The position numbers and the translations under genes were made by a program. The notes below the pieces were generated by a model. That model saw nothing but the letters and a program-made list of their open reading frames with translations, ran no database searches and was not told where the DNA came from. Below are positions 28,663 to 38,000 of a DNA stretch of 53,820 nt, in pieces. Numbering within the stretch: position 1 is the stretch's first letter; the number at the start of each line of letters is the position of its first letter. Source of the DNA: an uncultured Bacilli bacterium (GTDB lineage: Bacteria > Bacillota_I > Bacilli_A > RF39 > UBA660); assembly GCA_947581765.1 (NCBI GenBank), contig CANPVU010000008.1, forward strand, positions 1 to 53,820. Reading direction: 5' to 3'.

Positions 28663-29598
28663 TTATCCTAACCTTTTATTCTTTAATTCATCTTTTTTAC
28701 ATCCATTTAAATAATCTTTTACATTCATTTTTTTCTTTCCTTCTGGCTGTATTACAGTAAATATTATTTCTCCATCACTAACTTGTACACCTATTCCATC
28801 ATTATATATATTAGTAATAGTACCTATATTAGAATTTACCTTACAATCTCCAATTTTTGATTCCCATACTTTTAGTCTTTTACCATCTAAATAAGTATGT
28901 GCAACAGGCCAACTATTTAAACCTCTTATCTGGTTATATACTTCTATTCTAGTTTTATTAAAATCTATTATTTCATCTTCTGGTTTTATACTATATGAAT
29001 ATGTTGCAATAGTTTCATCTTGTTTAATTCTATTATTAGTACCATCAATAATACTTGGTAAAGTATCATACAACAACTCACTACCTAGTATAGATAACTT
29101 ATCAAATAAGCTTTCAGCAGTGTCTGTATCAAGTATATCAATAGTTTTCTGAGATATTATATCACCACTATCCATATTAACATCCATATACATAATAGAT
29201 ACACCTGTTTGTTTATCACCATCTATTATAGCTCGATGTATAGGTGCTCCTCCTCTATGATATGGTAAAAGAGAAGCATGAACATTTATACAACCTAATT
29301 TAGGATAATCTAGTATTTCTTTTGGTATTATTTGTCCATATGCACATGTAATAATTATATCTGGATTTAAATCAAGTATTTCCTTGTACTCTGTTTTTAT
29401 TTTTACTGGTTGAAAAATTTTTATATCATGTTTAAGTGCTACTTCCTTTACTGGAGACATAGATACTATTCCTTTTCTTCCTACAGGTTTATCTGGTTGT
29501 GTAACAACACCTATTACATTAGTTTTATTTATAAGCATTTTTAATACAGGGACACTAAAATCAGGAGTTCCCATAAATACTACCTTTATCTCGTTCAT
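28663..29598 (-). CDS. fmt: Methionyl-tRNA formyltransferase
   Basis: A 311-residue Fmt, which formylates initiator Met-tRNA. Motifs are VVFMGTPDFSVPVL at the N-terminus, NVHASLLPYHRGGAPIHRAI (catalytic Asn and His), and MDVNMDSGDI (catalytic Asp). The C-terminal OB-like domain is present. Six codons upstream another ATG is in frame, but the ATG at 29598 has AGGTGA at proper spacing. It begins the transcript that continues into the wall genes. Confidence 0.96.
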   Translation of the reverse strand: MNEIKVVFMGTPDFSVPVLKMLINKTNVIGVVTQPDKPVGRKGIVSMSPVKEVALKHDIKIFQPVKIKTEYKEILDLNPDIIITCAYGQIIPKEILDYPKLGCINVHASLLPYHRGGAPIHRAIIDGDKQTGVSIMYMDVNMDSGDIISQKTIDILDTDTAESLFDKLSILGSELLYDTLPSIIDGTNNRIKQDETIATYSYSIKPEDEIIDFNKTRIEVYNQIRGLNSWPVAHTYLDGKRLKVWESKIGDCKVNSNIGTITNIYNDGIGVQVSDGEIIFTVIQPEGKKKMNVKDYLNGCKKDELKNKRLG

Positions 29599-29642
29599 TA
29601 TATCACCTAAAAACATTATAATATATTTTACATATTTTTTCT

Positions 29643-29666
29643 ATAAAAAAAACTGTTTAACAGTTT
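29643..29666 (-). terminator. tspO terminator
   Basis: AAACTGT-TAA-ACAGTTT stem followed by a T-run on the minus strand at the tspO stop. Confidence 0.9.
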
Positions 29667-30124
29667 TAATTTAATATATATATTCCAATATTTAAATATG
29701 TAGCAAACATAGTCCATAGTATATATAAAATTAATAAGTATGCAGACACTTTAACTTTATCAATTATAGATTTATATAATGTAATTATTAATATAAGTAA
29801 TAATAAAATCCATATTATAGATAAAAATCTCAATTTAAATACAAAAAATATAATAGACCATAAAGCATTTACAAATAATTGAATATAATATAATTTTGAT
29901 ATACCTTTAGAACTAAAATTATAATTCTTTTTAAATAAATAATATGATACTCCCATTAGTAAATATATTATTGACCACATTATAGGAAATAATATCTTTG
30001 GAGGACTAAGTGGCGGTTTATTTAATTTAGAATAATCAATATAATCCTTAATAATAAATCCAACTATACTTCCTATTATAATAGGAAAAAAAATATAAAA
30101 TAAACTCTTTAATTTCTTTTTCAT
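29666..30124 (-). CDS. tspO: TspO/MBR family membrane protein
   Basis: A 152-residue protein with five hydrophobic helices. Hallmarks of the translocator protein family are PPLSPPKILFPIMWSIIYLL (the WxxxxxP-type first loop), NALWSIIFF and LWTMFATYLN. TspO proteins bind porphyrins or sterols and affect stress physiology; the ligand here is unknown. It lies alone between fmt and nrdG, each separated by a terminator. Confidence 0.92.
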   Translation of the reverse strand: MKKKLKSLFYIFFPIIIGSIVGFIIKDYIDYSKLNKPPLSPPKILFPIMWSIIYLLMGVSYYLFKKNYNFSSKGISKLYYIQLFVNALWSIIFFVFKLRFLSIIWILLLLILIITLYKSIIDKVKVSAYLLILYILWTMFATYLNIGIYILN

Positions 30125-30181
30125 ATTAATATTATATGTTATTGTTTTTTTGCTATACTAAATTATTTATAAATTTTTTAC

Positions 30182-30214
30182 TAAAAAAACTATTAACCAA
30201 TAACTGTTAATAGT
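30182..30214 (-). terminator. nrdDG terminator
   Basis: ACTATTAAC/GTTAATAGT 9-bp stem, 8-nt loop, T-run on the minus strand, 15 bp behind the nrdG stop. Confidence 0.92.
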
Positions 30215-30229
30215 CTTTACTATTCATAA

Positions 30230-30790
30230 TTATACAAATAGCATTTCTTTATTTCTTCCAAAGCTAGATTCTATAGCACCATCATCAATTTTTAATAAAA
30301 CCACTTCATTAATAGCAAGTGATTTTTTTACATCTATAATTCTTTGATTTGAAGACCCTTTAAATGCTAAATCATAACTATGTAATTTTTGAATAAAAGG
30401 TCCATCAACTAAAACATCTATGTTTTTTAAAAAATCCATAATAGCGCCATTATCTTTACTCATTTTTAATAATTGTTCAAAAGTAAAACCTGTATAACAC
30501 CAAATGTCCATTTTTGTATTTTTTATTGCTTTTGCTATTTCTGCACAAGCTTCTGGTTGATAAAAAGGATCTCCACCACTAAATGTAATTCCATCTTGAC
30601 ACTCTAAAGCAAGAATTCTATCTATTACATCTTGTACTTCTACTAATTCTCCACCATTAAAATCCCAAGTATGTGGATTATGACAATTAGGGCAGCAATG
30701 TCCACATCCTTGTGTCCATAAAACTGTCCTAACTCCCTTTCCATCAACTATACTATCTTCTTGTAAATCACAAGCTACACGTATTTTCAT
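30230..30790 (-). CDS. nrdG: Class III RNR activating enzyme NrdG (radical SAM)
   Basis: A 186-residue radical SAM activase that installs the glycyl radical in the reductase. Iron-sulfur site Cys29-x3-Cys33-x2-Cys36 (CGHCCPNC), GNPHTWDFNGG-type segment (NPHTWDFNGGE) and FSGGDPF for SAM binding. The ATG shares one base with the stop codon of the glycyl-domain gene (TAATG), so the two are translationally coupled. A strong terminator follows. Confidence 0.96.
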   Translation of the reverse strand: MKIRVACDLQEDSIVDGKGVRTVLWTQGCGHCCPNCHNPHTWDFNGGELVEVQDVIDRILALECQDGITFSGGDPFYQPEACAEIAKAIKNTKMDIWCYTGFTFEQLLKMSKDNGAIMDFLKNIDVLVDGPFIQKLHSYDLAFKGSSNQRIIDVKKSLAINEVVLLKIDDGAIESSFGRNKEMLFV

Positions 30791-30954
30791 TATTTTTTAA
30801 ATTCACATTTGATATCTTTAATACCAGTATGCTTTACTCTATCTTTTTCCTCTGCTCTTTTACCGTTATTAAATCTACTAACATCTCCACTTAAATATCC
30901 TGTAACTCTTCTTATTCTTTCAAAACCTACACCTTCACCAACAACTTTTTCCAT
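30790..30954 (-). CDS. Separate glycyl-radical domain of class III ribonucleotide reductase
   Basis: A 54-residue protein reading FERIRRVTGYLSGDVSRFNN then GKRAEEKDRVKH. This matches the C-terminal tail of full-length NrdD proteins (E. coli RRVCGYLGS...NAGKQEEVKRRVKH), where the Gly of GY carries the radical; here that is Gly19. It has its own ATG and Shine-Dalgarno (GAAGAGGAG), 26 nt past the nrdD stop and in another frame, so it is a real separate gene and not a simple sequencing error. It is coupled by TAATG to nrdG. The reductase is thus apparently assembled from two polypeptides. Confidence 0.85.
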   Translation of the reverse strand: MEKVVGEGVGFERIRRVTGYLSGDVSRFNNGKRAEEKDRVKHTGIKDIKCEFKK

Positions 30955-30980
30955 ATTAACTCCTCTTCTTTCTATATATA

Positions 30981-33302
30981 TTAACAATCACAATTCAATG
31001 ATTTAATTGTTTCAAGTGGTACACTATCAAATTCTTTACGACCACATCCTGGACATACATCTCCAATTACCCCAACATATCCACATACTGGGTCTCTATC
31101 AACTGGATGATTAATAGCACCATATCCTATTCCAGATTCTTTCATTAATCTAATTACACTTTCAAATGCATCAACATTTGTAACAGTATCTCCATCTAAT
31201 TCTATATATGAGATATGTCCTCCATTAGTTAAATTATGATATGGGGCTTCTAATGTTATTTTATCTTTTATACTGATATTATAGTAAACTGGTATATGGA
31301 ATGAATTAGTGTAATATTTTCTATCTGTTACACCTTTTATATTTCCATATATAGCTCTATCTATATTAACAAATCTTCCAGACAAACCTTCTGCTGGAGT
31401 TGCTATTAAAGTAAAATTCAAATTATACTTTTTAGAATACTCATCAGTCTTATTTCTCATAAATTTGATAATTTCTAATCCCAATTTTTGAGCTTCTTTA
31501 CTCTCTCCATGATGTTTACCAATTAATGCTTTAAGTGTTTCTGCTAATCCTATAAATCCAATTGTTAAACTACCATGTTTTAATATTTTTCTTAATCTAT
31601 CATTTGGTTTTAATTTTTCTGCATCTGTCCAAACACCTGAGCCTAATAAAAATGGGAAATTATAAACATGTTTATTACATTGTATTTCAAATCTTTCAAG
31701 TAATTGATCTTTTACTAAATCCATCATTTCCTCTAGATTTGCATAAAATCCTTTCATATCTGCCTTATCTCTTTCTTTTAGGGCTATCCCATGTTTTATA
31801 CCAAGTCTAGGTAAATTAATTGATGTAAATGATAAATTACCTCTTCCACCAGTTGTTTGATTATTTAAATCTGTAACATCACTCATAACACGTGTACGAC
31901 ATCCCATATAACCAACTTCTGTTTTAAAATCTCCTGGTTTATAGAATGCTTTATTAAATGGTGCATCTATAAATGAGAAATTTGGAAATAATCTTTTAGC
32001 ACTTACTTTACAAGCTAATTTAAATAAATCATAATTTTTATCTTCTGGATTATAGTTGACACCTTCTTTTACTTTAAATATAGATACTGGAAATATTGGT
32101 GTCTCTCCTTTTCCTAATCCAGCATAAGTTGCCTCTAAGAAATTTTTAATTACCATTCTTCCTTCAGCTGATGTATCAGTTCCAAAATTTATTGAAGAAA
32201 ATGGAACTTGAGCTCCTGCACGTGAATGCATTGTATTTAAATTATGTATAAATGCTTCCATAGCTTGATATGTTTGTCTATTAGTTTTTGCAATAGCTTT
32301 TTCATATGACTTTTCAAATAATCTTTTCATTTCATTTGAATCACTATAACTACTTTTAAACATTTCTATATCTAAATCGATACTATTTAATTTATCAATT
32401 TCTTTACTTATTTTTTCCATATTTATAAATGGTAATAAATCTTCATAATCTAACAAATCATATATTTGTTGCTTAAATTCTTTTTTAAACGTTTTAAGTA
32501 CTCCTGGCGCCATATAATAGTCAAATGCTGGAATAGATTGTCCTCCATGTTGATCATTTTGATTTGATTGAATTGCTATTGCAGCAAGTGCACTATATGA
32601 ACTAATACTTGCAGGTGTTCTAAGATGTCCATGACCAGTTGAAAAACCTTTTTTAAATAATTTGTCTAATTCTATTTGCATACAAGTTGTAGTACCCATA
32701 GCAAGGAAATCCATATCATGAATATGTATATCTCCCTCATCATGTGCCATTGAAAATTTCTTTTTCATTAAGTATGCCTTAGCAAATTCTTTTGAAACTG
32801 TACTACCATATTGAAGCATAGTACCCATAGCACTATCTCCATCTATATTTGCATTTTCTCTTTTTGTATCATCTTCGTTAGCACTCTTTAATCCTAATCC
32901 CTCAAGTGTTTTTAAAAATTTATGGATTTTTTTATCATTTGAAAATGCTTCCCTAGATTGTGCTCTTCTTTCTCTATAATCTGAAAAAGATTTTTCTACA
33001 TCTTCATATCCCTGTTTTTCTAATTCTAATTCTATTAAATCTTGTATTTCTTCTATTTTTATTCTTGTTTCATTTTTATATTTTTTTTCTATATTTTTAA
33101 GTACACCTAAGTATACTTTATTAACATCTTTACTGGTATAAGCCATTTTAGAATCTGGTTGTTCTTCTGTTGATTCTAATAACTTATTTACATCGTCGAA
33201 ACCTTTTTTTATGGCAAGTGCTATTTTACTAGCATCAAAGTCTACTTTTCTACCATTACGTTTTATAACATCTAAAGTTATCTTTTTACTTGTTTCAGAC
33301 AT
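30981..33302 (-). CDS. nrdD: Anaerobic ribonucleoside-triphosphate reductase NrdD, large part without glycyl tail
   Basis: A 773-residue class III reductase that makes dNTPs anaerobically. The N-terminal ATP-cone (about 8-110) senses ATP/dATP. Active-site cysteines appear as TTTCMQIELDKL (Cys207) and GYMGCRTRV (Cys468). The zinc-ribbon remnant CGYVGVIGD...CPGCGRKE is present, but after it the chain ends in KSLNCDC and lacks the usual RVCGY glycyl-radical tail, which is encoded next door. A GGAGGT site precedes the ATG, and a promoter with TTGAAA-N18-TATAAT is at 33330-33359. Confidence 0.96.
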   Translation of the reverse strand: MSETSKKITLDVIKRNGRKVDFDASKIALAIKKGFDDVNKLLESTEEQPDSKMAYTSKDVNKVYLGVLKNIEKKYKNETRIKIEEIQDLIELELEKQGYEDVEKSFSDYRERRAQSREAFSNDKKIHKFLKTLEGLGLKSANEDDTKRENANIDGDSAMGTMLQYGSTVSKEFAKAYLMKKKFSMAHDEGDIHIHDMDFLAMGTTTCMQIELDKLFKKGFSTGHGHLRTPASISSYSALAAIAIQSNQNDQHGGQSIPAFDYYMAPGVLKTFKKEFKQQIYDLLDYEDLLPFINMEKISKEIDKLNSIDLDIEMFKSSYSDSNEMKRLFEKSYEKAIAKTNRQTYQAMEAFIHNLNTMHSRAGAQVPFSSINFGTDTSAEGRMVIKNFLEATYAGLGKGETPIFPVSIFKVKEGVNYNPEDKNYDLFKLACKVSAKRLFPNFSFIDAPFNKAFYKPGDFKTEVGYMGCRTRVMSDVTDLNNQTTGGRGNLSFTSINLPRLGIKHGIALKERDKADMKGFYANLEEMMDLVKDQLLERFEIQCNKHVYNFPFLLGSGVWTDAEKLKPNDRLRKILKHGSLTIGFIGLAETLKALIGKHHGESKEAQKLGLEIIKFMRNKTDEYSKKYNLNFTLIATPAEGLSGRFVNIDRAIYGNIKGVTDRKYYTNSFHIPVYYNISIKDKITLEAPYHNLTNGGHISYIELDGDTVTNVDAFESVIRLMKESGIGYGAINHPVDRDPVCGYVGVIGDVCPGCGRKEFDSVPLETIKSLNCDC

Positions 33303-33329
33303 ACTCTATACCTCCTACTTCTGTCTCAA

Positions 33330-33359
33330 ATTATACTATCAATATATGGTAAATTTCAA
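33330..33359 (-). promoter_or_regulatory. nrdD promoter
   Basis: TTGAAA (33359-33354), 18-bp spacer, TATAAT (33335-33330) on the minus strand. The spacer contains ACTATCAATATATGGT, weakly dyad and somewhat like an NrdR box; a CAATATATTG palindrome occurs further up at 33418-33427. NrdR control is possible but unproven. Confidence 0.6.
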
Positions 33360-33613
33360 TAGTTTTTTTAAAATTTTTTATGCTTTTTTGAAAGTATTAC
33401 CTTATAGTATTATTTTTCAATATATTGTTTTTTGTAAATTTTACTTTTTTTATTTTTTTAAATTTTTTATAAAAGTATTTTTGACACTTAATAATTGTTT
33501 TCGCTTTATTTTGTAAGGGATTGTCAATGCTTTTTGATTATTTTCTTAAATTTATTTTATTCCTGTTTTTTTATTTTTTTTAAAATTACTTTAAATAAAA
33601 AAGTTATTTTTTC
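33360..33613. other. AT-rich spacer upstream of nrdD
   Basis: About 250 bp of A/T homopolymer tracts. Apart from the CAATATATTG palindrome I see no gene or RNA structure in it. Confidence 0.6.
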
Positions 33614-33639
33614 TAAAAAAATCTAGAACAATTTCTAGA
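33614..33639 (-). terminator. Terminator after the radical SAM gene
   Basis: TCTAGAA-ATTG-TTCTAGA stem followed by T7 on the minus strand, right behind the stop at 33643. Confidence 0.9.
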
Positions 33640-33642
33640 CTT

Positions 33643-35037
33643 TTAATCGAAAAAATTCTTATGAATAACAACATCATCTTTAAAAATTTTATCGGATAAA
33701 ATTTTCTTAATTTCTTCCTTTGGTTTATCATCTGATGTGAACATAGAAATATTTTCAAATTCCTCATCAGTAAATGTACTCCAATTTTGAATTTTTGAAA
33801 AATCAGCATGGTCAAAACCTAATCTTTTTACAAGTTTAACATAATCTACCATTTCTTTATAATTTGCTCTTTGTATAACAAACAATAAATTAACCTTCTT
33901 TACTCTTCCTTCCTTACGAGCAATTGATAGATTTTCTAAATTCTTCATTAATTGTTTAAAATTACCACCACATCTTATCTTTTTATATGTTTCTTCACAA
34001 GTAGCATCTACACTAATCATTATTTCAATATTTTTATACTTAGAACATAATTTATCCAAATTACTCTTAGTAAGAAGTGTTCCATTAGTATGAATTATTA
34101 TAGAATCTCTTCTTGTAACTTTAGATGAAAATAACATTTTCCTATAAACATTACTAAAGAAAGTTTCACCTTGACTAGCTATTATAAATTCTTTTGAATC
34201 CATAGCCCAATTAGACTTAGTAATTTTATTTGCTAACATATTAAGGAATTTTAAATGATAACCAGGTTTAACATTTTGAAAATTCTTTCTACAGCTTGGA
34301 CATTTAAGATTACATGAAGTATCAATAGCAACACATACCTCATCTGGAGATTTCCTTTCAACCAAATCAGTAAATCTACTATTTGTTTTTTTAGTACTAC
34401 TAGTCATATACGGACAATCTTTAGTACTACAAAATAAATAAGTTTTATTAATAATAGATAATCTATGTAATCTAGCTAGATTACTATTCCAAACTTGTTT
34501 TGGACTCTTATAAGTTATATTACCAATTTCCTTAGTTGTCCAACCACTACAACATCCATATACATATCCTTTTGGCTGTATTTGTACATACTTAAATGGA
34601 TAATCACATTTAATATTATCTATAGAATCAGTATAAATCATATCACGAAAATACTCTCCATTAGATTTATATACATCATCATGTCTCCATTTTTTTACTT
34701 TTTCATAATAATATTTATATGTATAAAAAGTTAATTTATCTATCTTATCATCTAATAAATAAGCTATGTCCTCTAAATAATAATAATTCTTTTTATATTT
34801 AAGTCCATACTTATTAAATTTATTTGTTATTTTATCACTTTTTCTATCACAAATAATAATAGTATGGCGTTTTAACTTAGAACTGCTTAATTCACTTTCT
34901 TTATAACACTTTTTACCCTTATATTCTTTCTTATTATTTGTAATATAACCTAGTACTTTAAAAGTAGGAAATAAATATTCAAAATCTTCTTGAAATCTCC
35001 CTATTCCATATACTATTACACTTTGATGCTTTCTCAT
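33643..35037 (-). CDS. Radical SAM protein with N-terminal SPASM-like domain
   Basis: A 464-residue protein. Residues 1-90 look like a Rossmann-type domain (VIVYGIGRFQEDFEY, VLGYITNNK). Residues 144-208 contain cysteines in a SPASM-like arrangement (C144, CC162-163 in GYVYGCCSGW, GNITYKSPKQVWNS, C203, C208). Only then comes the radical SAM core, Cys242-x3-Cys246-x2-Cys249 (CNLKCPSC), with FIIASQGE and IMISVDA strands. In the usual order SPASM follows the core, so this is permuted. Substrate unknown. It lies 38 bp after the giant repeat gene, without an intervening terminator, and is likely co-transcribed. Confidence 0.85.
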   Translation of the reverse strand: MRKHQSVIVYGIGRFQEDFEYLFPTFKVLGYITNNKKEYKGKKCYKESELSSSKLKRHTIIICDRKSDKITNKFNKYGLKYKKNYYYLEDIAYLLDDKIDKLTFYTYKYYYEKVKKWRHDDVYKSNGEYFRDMIYTDSIDNIKCDYPFKYVQIQPKGYVYGCCSGWTTKEIGNITYKSPKQVWNSNLARLHRLSIINKTYLFCSTKDCPYMTSSTKKTNSRFTDLVERKSPDEVCVAIDTSCNLKCPSCRKNFQNVKPGYHLKFLNMLANKITKSNWAMDSKEFIIASQGETFFSNVYRKMLFSSKVTRRDSIIIHTNGTLLTKSNLDKLCSKYKNIEIMISVDATCEETYKKIRCGGNFKQLMKNLENLSIARKEGRVKKVNLLFVIQRANYKEMVDYVKLVKRLGFDHADFSKIQNWSTFTDEEFENISMFTSDDKPKEEIKKILSDKIFKDDVVIHKNFFD

Positions 35038-35075
35038 TGAAATACCTCCACATAATATTCTAACATAAATAAATA

Positions 35076-38000
35076 CTATTTTACTATATTATTTAAACTA
35101 TTAATTTTATCTTCTATTAATTGTTGATACTTTGCAACATAATTAAATGCCTCTCTAGTTTTATGATCATTAAATTTTCTATTTTCTTCCATAATTGTAT
35201 AATAAACATTTTCCAATATAACTTTACAATCTTCATAACTAGCATTATCACATAATGATATAACTGAATTAATAAACTCATCTAACTCACTTGTTTTAAA
35301 ATAAATATTTTTACCCATTAAATTATTTATATATCTAGTAATAACTTTATTTATTAGTGTATAGTCATTTTCATTTACTATTTTATAAGTCATATCATTA
35401 ATTTGTTCATGTTCTCTTTTAGCCACCTTAGCTTTATTTATAATAAGTATTGGTACGTTAAAATTTTCTGATGCTTTCTTTGTCATTCTCCATAATTCAC
35501 TACTTTTAATATTATCAATATTTAAACTACAATCTTCATTAATATAATTTCCATCAGCAATAAACAATATATAATTAGGTTGTCTTTTGTATTCAAAATC
35601 ACCACTTAATTTTTTTCTTTCTAAAACCACTTCATTATGATGCCATCTAGTTTCATCCTTTTGTTCTTGAGGAAATAAGAAACGACATGCTTTTGTTTTT
35701 GAAGTATCATACTTTTGATTAAAATTATTAGATACTATATCATCAGGAGATGAAAGTAGTATAGAATTTGGTTCCAACTGTGTAAATACTAAAATCGGAT
35801 AATTTGCTGGTGCTGTTGTTAAATTCTCATTAGTTATATAACTTGTACATATACCATGATTAGTCATAAGTTCTATATTCCATTCCTTTTTAAAATTTTC
35901 AGGCTCTCTATAACTATGATTATAACCACCTAATACATGTATAAGTAAACTTATATCATTTTCTAATTCAAATATATTATCATCTAATTTAACCATAGTA
36001 TTATGTTTAAATACTTCATTATAACTACTTGAAAACTCATTTCTAATTAATCCTTCTAATTGAACAGAATAACTAAAATCAATATTACTTATATCTAAGT
36101 TATTATAAATCTCTACTAAATAATTTATATCATCACATTCAAATAAAAACTTAATATCATATAATTCCTTTTTTAAATTAACATCACTTATTTTATCTAT
36201 AGTCTTTTGTAAATAACAATATCTTTCATATATAAATTTTGCAGTATTAATATTAATATTGTAGTATTTAAGTAATATATTATTTCTTATAAAATCAATA
36301 TCATTAGTTAATTCTAAATTATTAAAATATTCACACTTTTTACTATATATATTTTTTAAATCACTAATAGATGTAATATTATATATATTATTAGATACTA
36401 ATAATACATTTACTAAATTATTAATAAATTCAATATTATTACCTTTTGTTTTTCCTTTTGCAATAACATCTATAAAATTATCAATATTAGTACATTTATC
36501 AATTATATTATTACACATATCATTATATTTATTTTCATATAAACTATCTAATATTCTACTAAGTATATCATTAACATTTATACTTATATCAATACTATAT
36601 AAATAAGTTATACACAATTTAAATATTTTTAGTTTATTATCATTTCTAATTTCAAGTAATTTTCTAACAACTGATTTATCAGGTATTATCCTATTAATAG
36701 TCTCTATACCTAAAAATGAATATTTATCAGATAATATAGCTATATCTAAATTAATAAATACTTCCTTATTCTTACTTTGTAAATAAATTAAATTATCTTT
36801 TAATTTTTTCTTATCACTTATATAACAATCTTTAGATATTTTATCTATTAATGCATCTAATTTTTCACTTTCTATATATTTAGGTATAAATATATCTAAG
36901 GCATTAACAAGTTTAAAGTTAGACGAATTATTTATCATATAGTTAAATAATTCATCATTATTAACTATATTAGCCTTTAAATTATCACTTAAATAATATA
37001 AATTAATTCCCCTTGAAATTACACTTTTAAATAAATTTAAATCTATATCAAAATTTGCTTTATTAATTATATCTGGAATTCCCATTGAAATAGCATTCGA
37101 TATAAACACATAATTATTTAAATTATCTGGAAGTTCAACAAGGTATTTTTTTAAATCTTTTTCAAACTTTATACCTATTTCAATGATATTTTGGTAATCA
37201 ACTTTAAATACTTTTTCAAATTGTTCTTTACTAAAATATTGTATTATATTAGGATTATACCTTACTGCTTTTTCTATTCCACCTAATATATCAACATACT
37301 TAATAAATTTATCTATATCATCTATTATATAATTTTCTTTAAAACTTACTGATATAAGTTCTTTATCCAAGTATTTTTCATCTACAATATCAATAACATT
37401 TGGATAAGTATATATTAAACATAATATATGTTCCTTATCTTGTAAATACTCACTTGGTATAGAATTTATATATTCATCTTTTTTTAAATACATTTTATCA
37501 ATAAATGATAAAAATTCTTTATCTTTTTCACCTTTTTTAAAATAATATTTAAAAACAGAATAATAAAGTGAAATTAAATTATATTTTTCTGCTAATTCTT
37601 CACTAATTTTTACTCTATTTGTTATTAATTTACGAGCTAATTTTTCATCTATTAAAGTTTCATTTATTCTAAGAATACTACTAACTCTTCTAATATCTGC
37701 ACCATATGTTAAATAATCATAATTATTCTTTAAAATATCAAGAGAATAATCATTTATCTCATATCCACAATCTAATATATCATATACTAATGAATCATCT
37801 AGTATATCTCTATCTATATATTTTAAAGCATTATCTAAATATCCTAAATTAACTCTAGCATAATATTTTATATAGTCTGGATTATTTAATATCCTTTTAT
37901 CAGTTGAATCATCAAGAATATACTGACAATCTATTAATTTTTTTATTACTCCATTAGATGAATCATTAATTATATCATCAGGCATATTACTAAAAAATTC

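Noticed and set aside
30981-30990. Programmed frameshift joining nrdD and the glycyl-domain gene
   Set aside because: No slippery sequence is seen, there is a stop plus 26-nt gap, and the small gene has its own ribosome site.
33335-33427. Pair of NrdR boxes upstream of nrdD
   Set aside because: Only one clean palindrome is present and the spacing of about 78 bp is not the usual helical arrangement; kept only as a weak note at the promoter.
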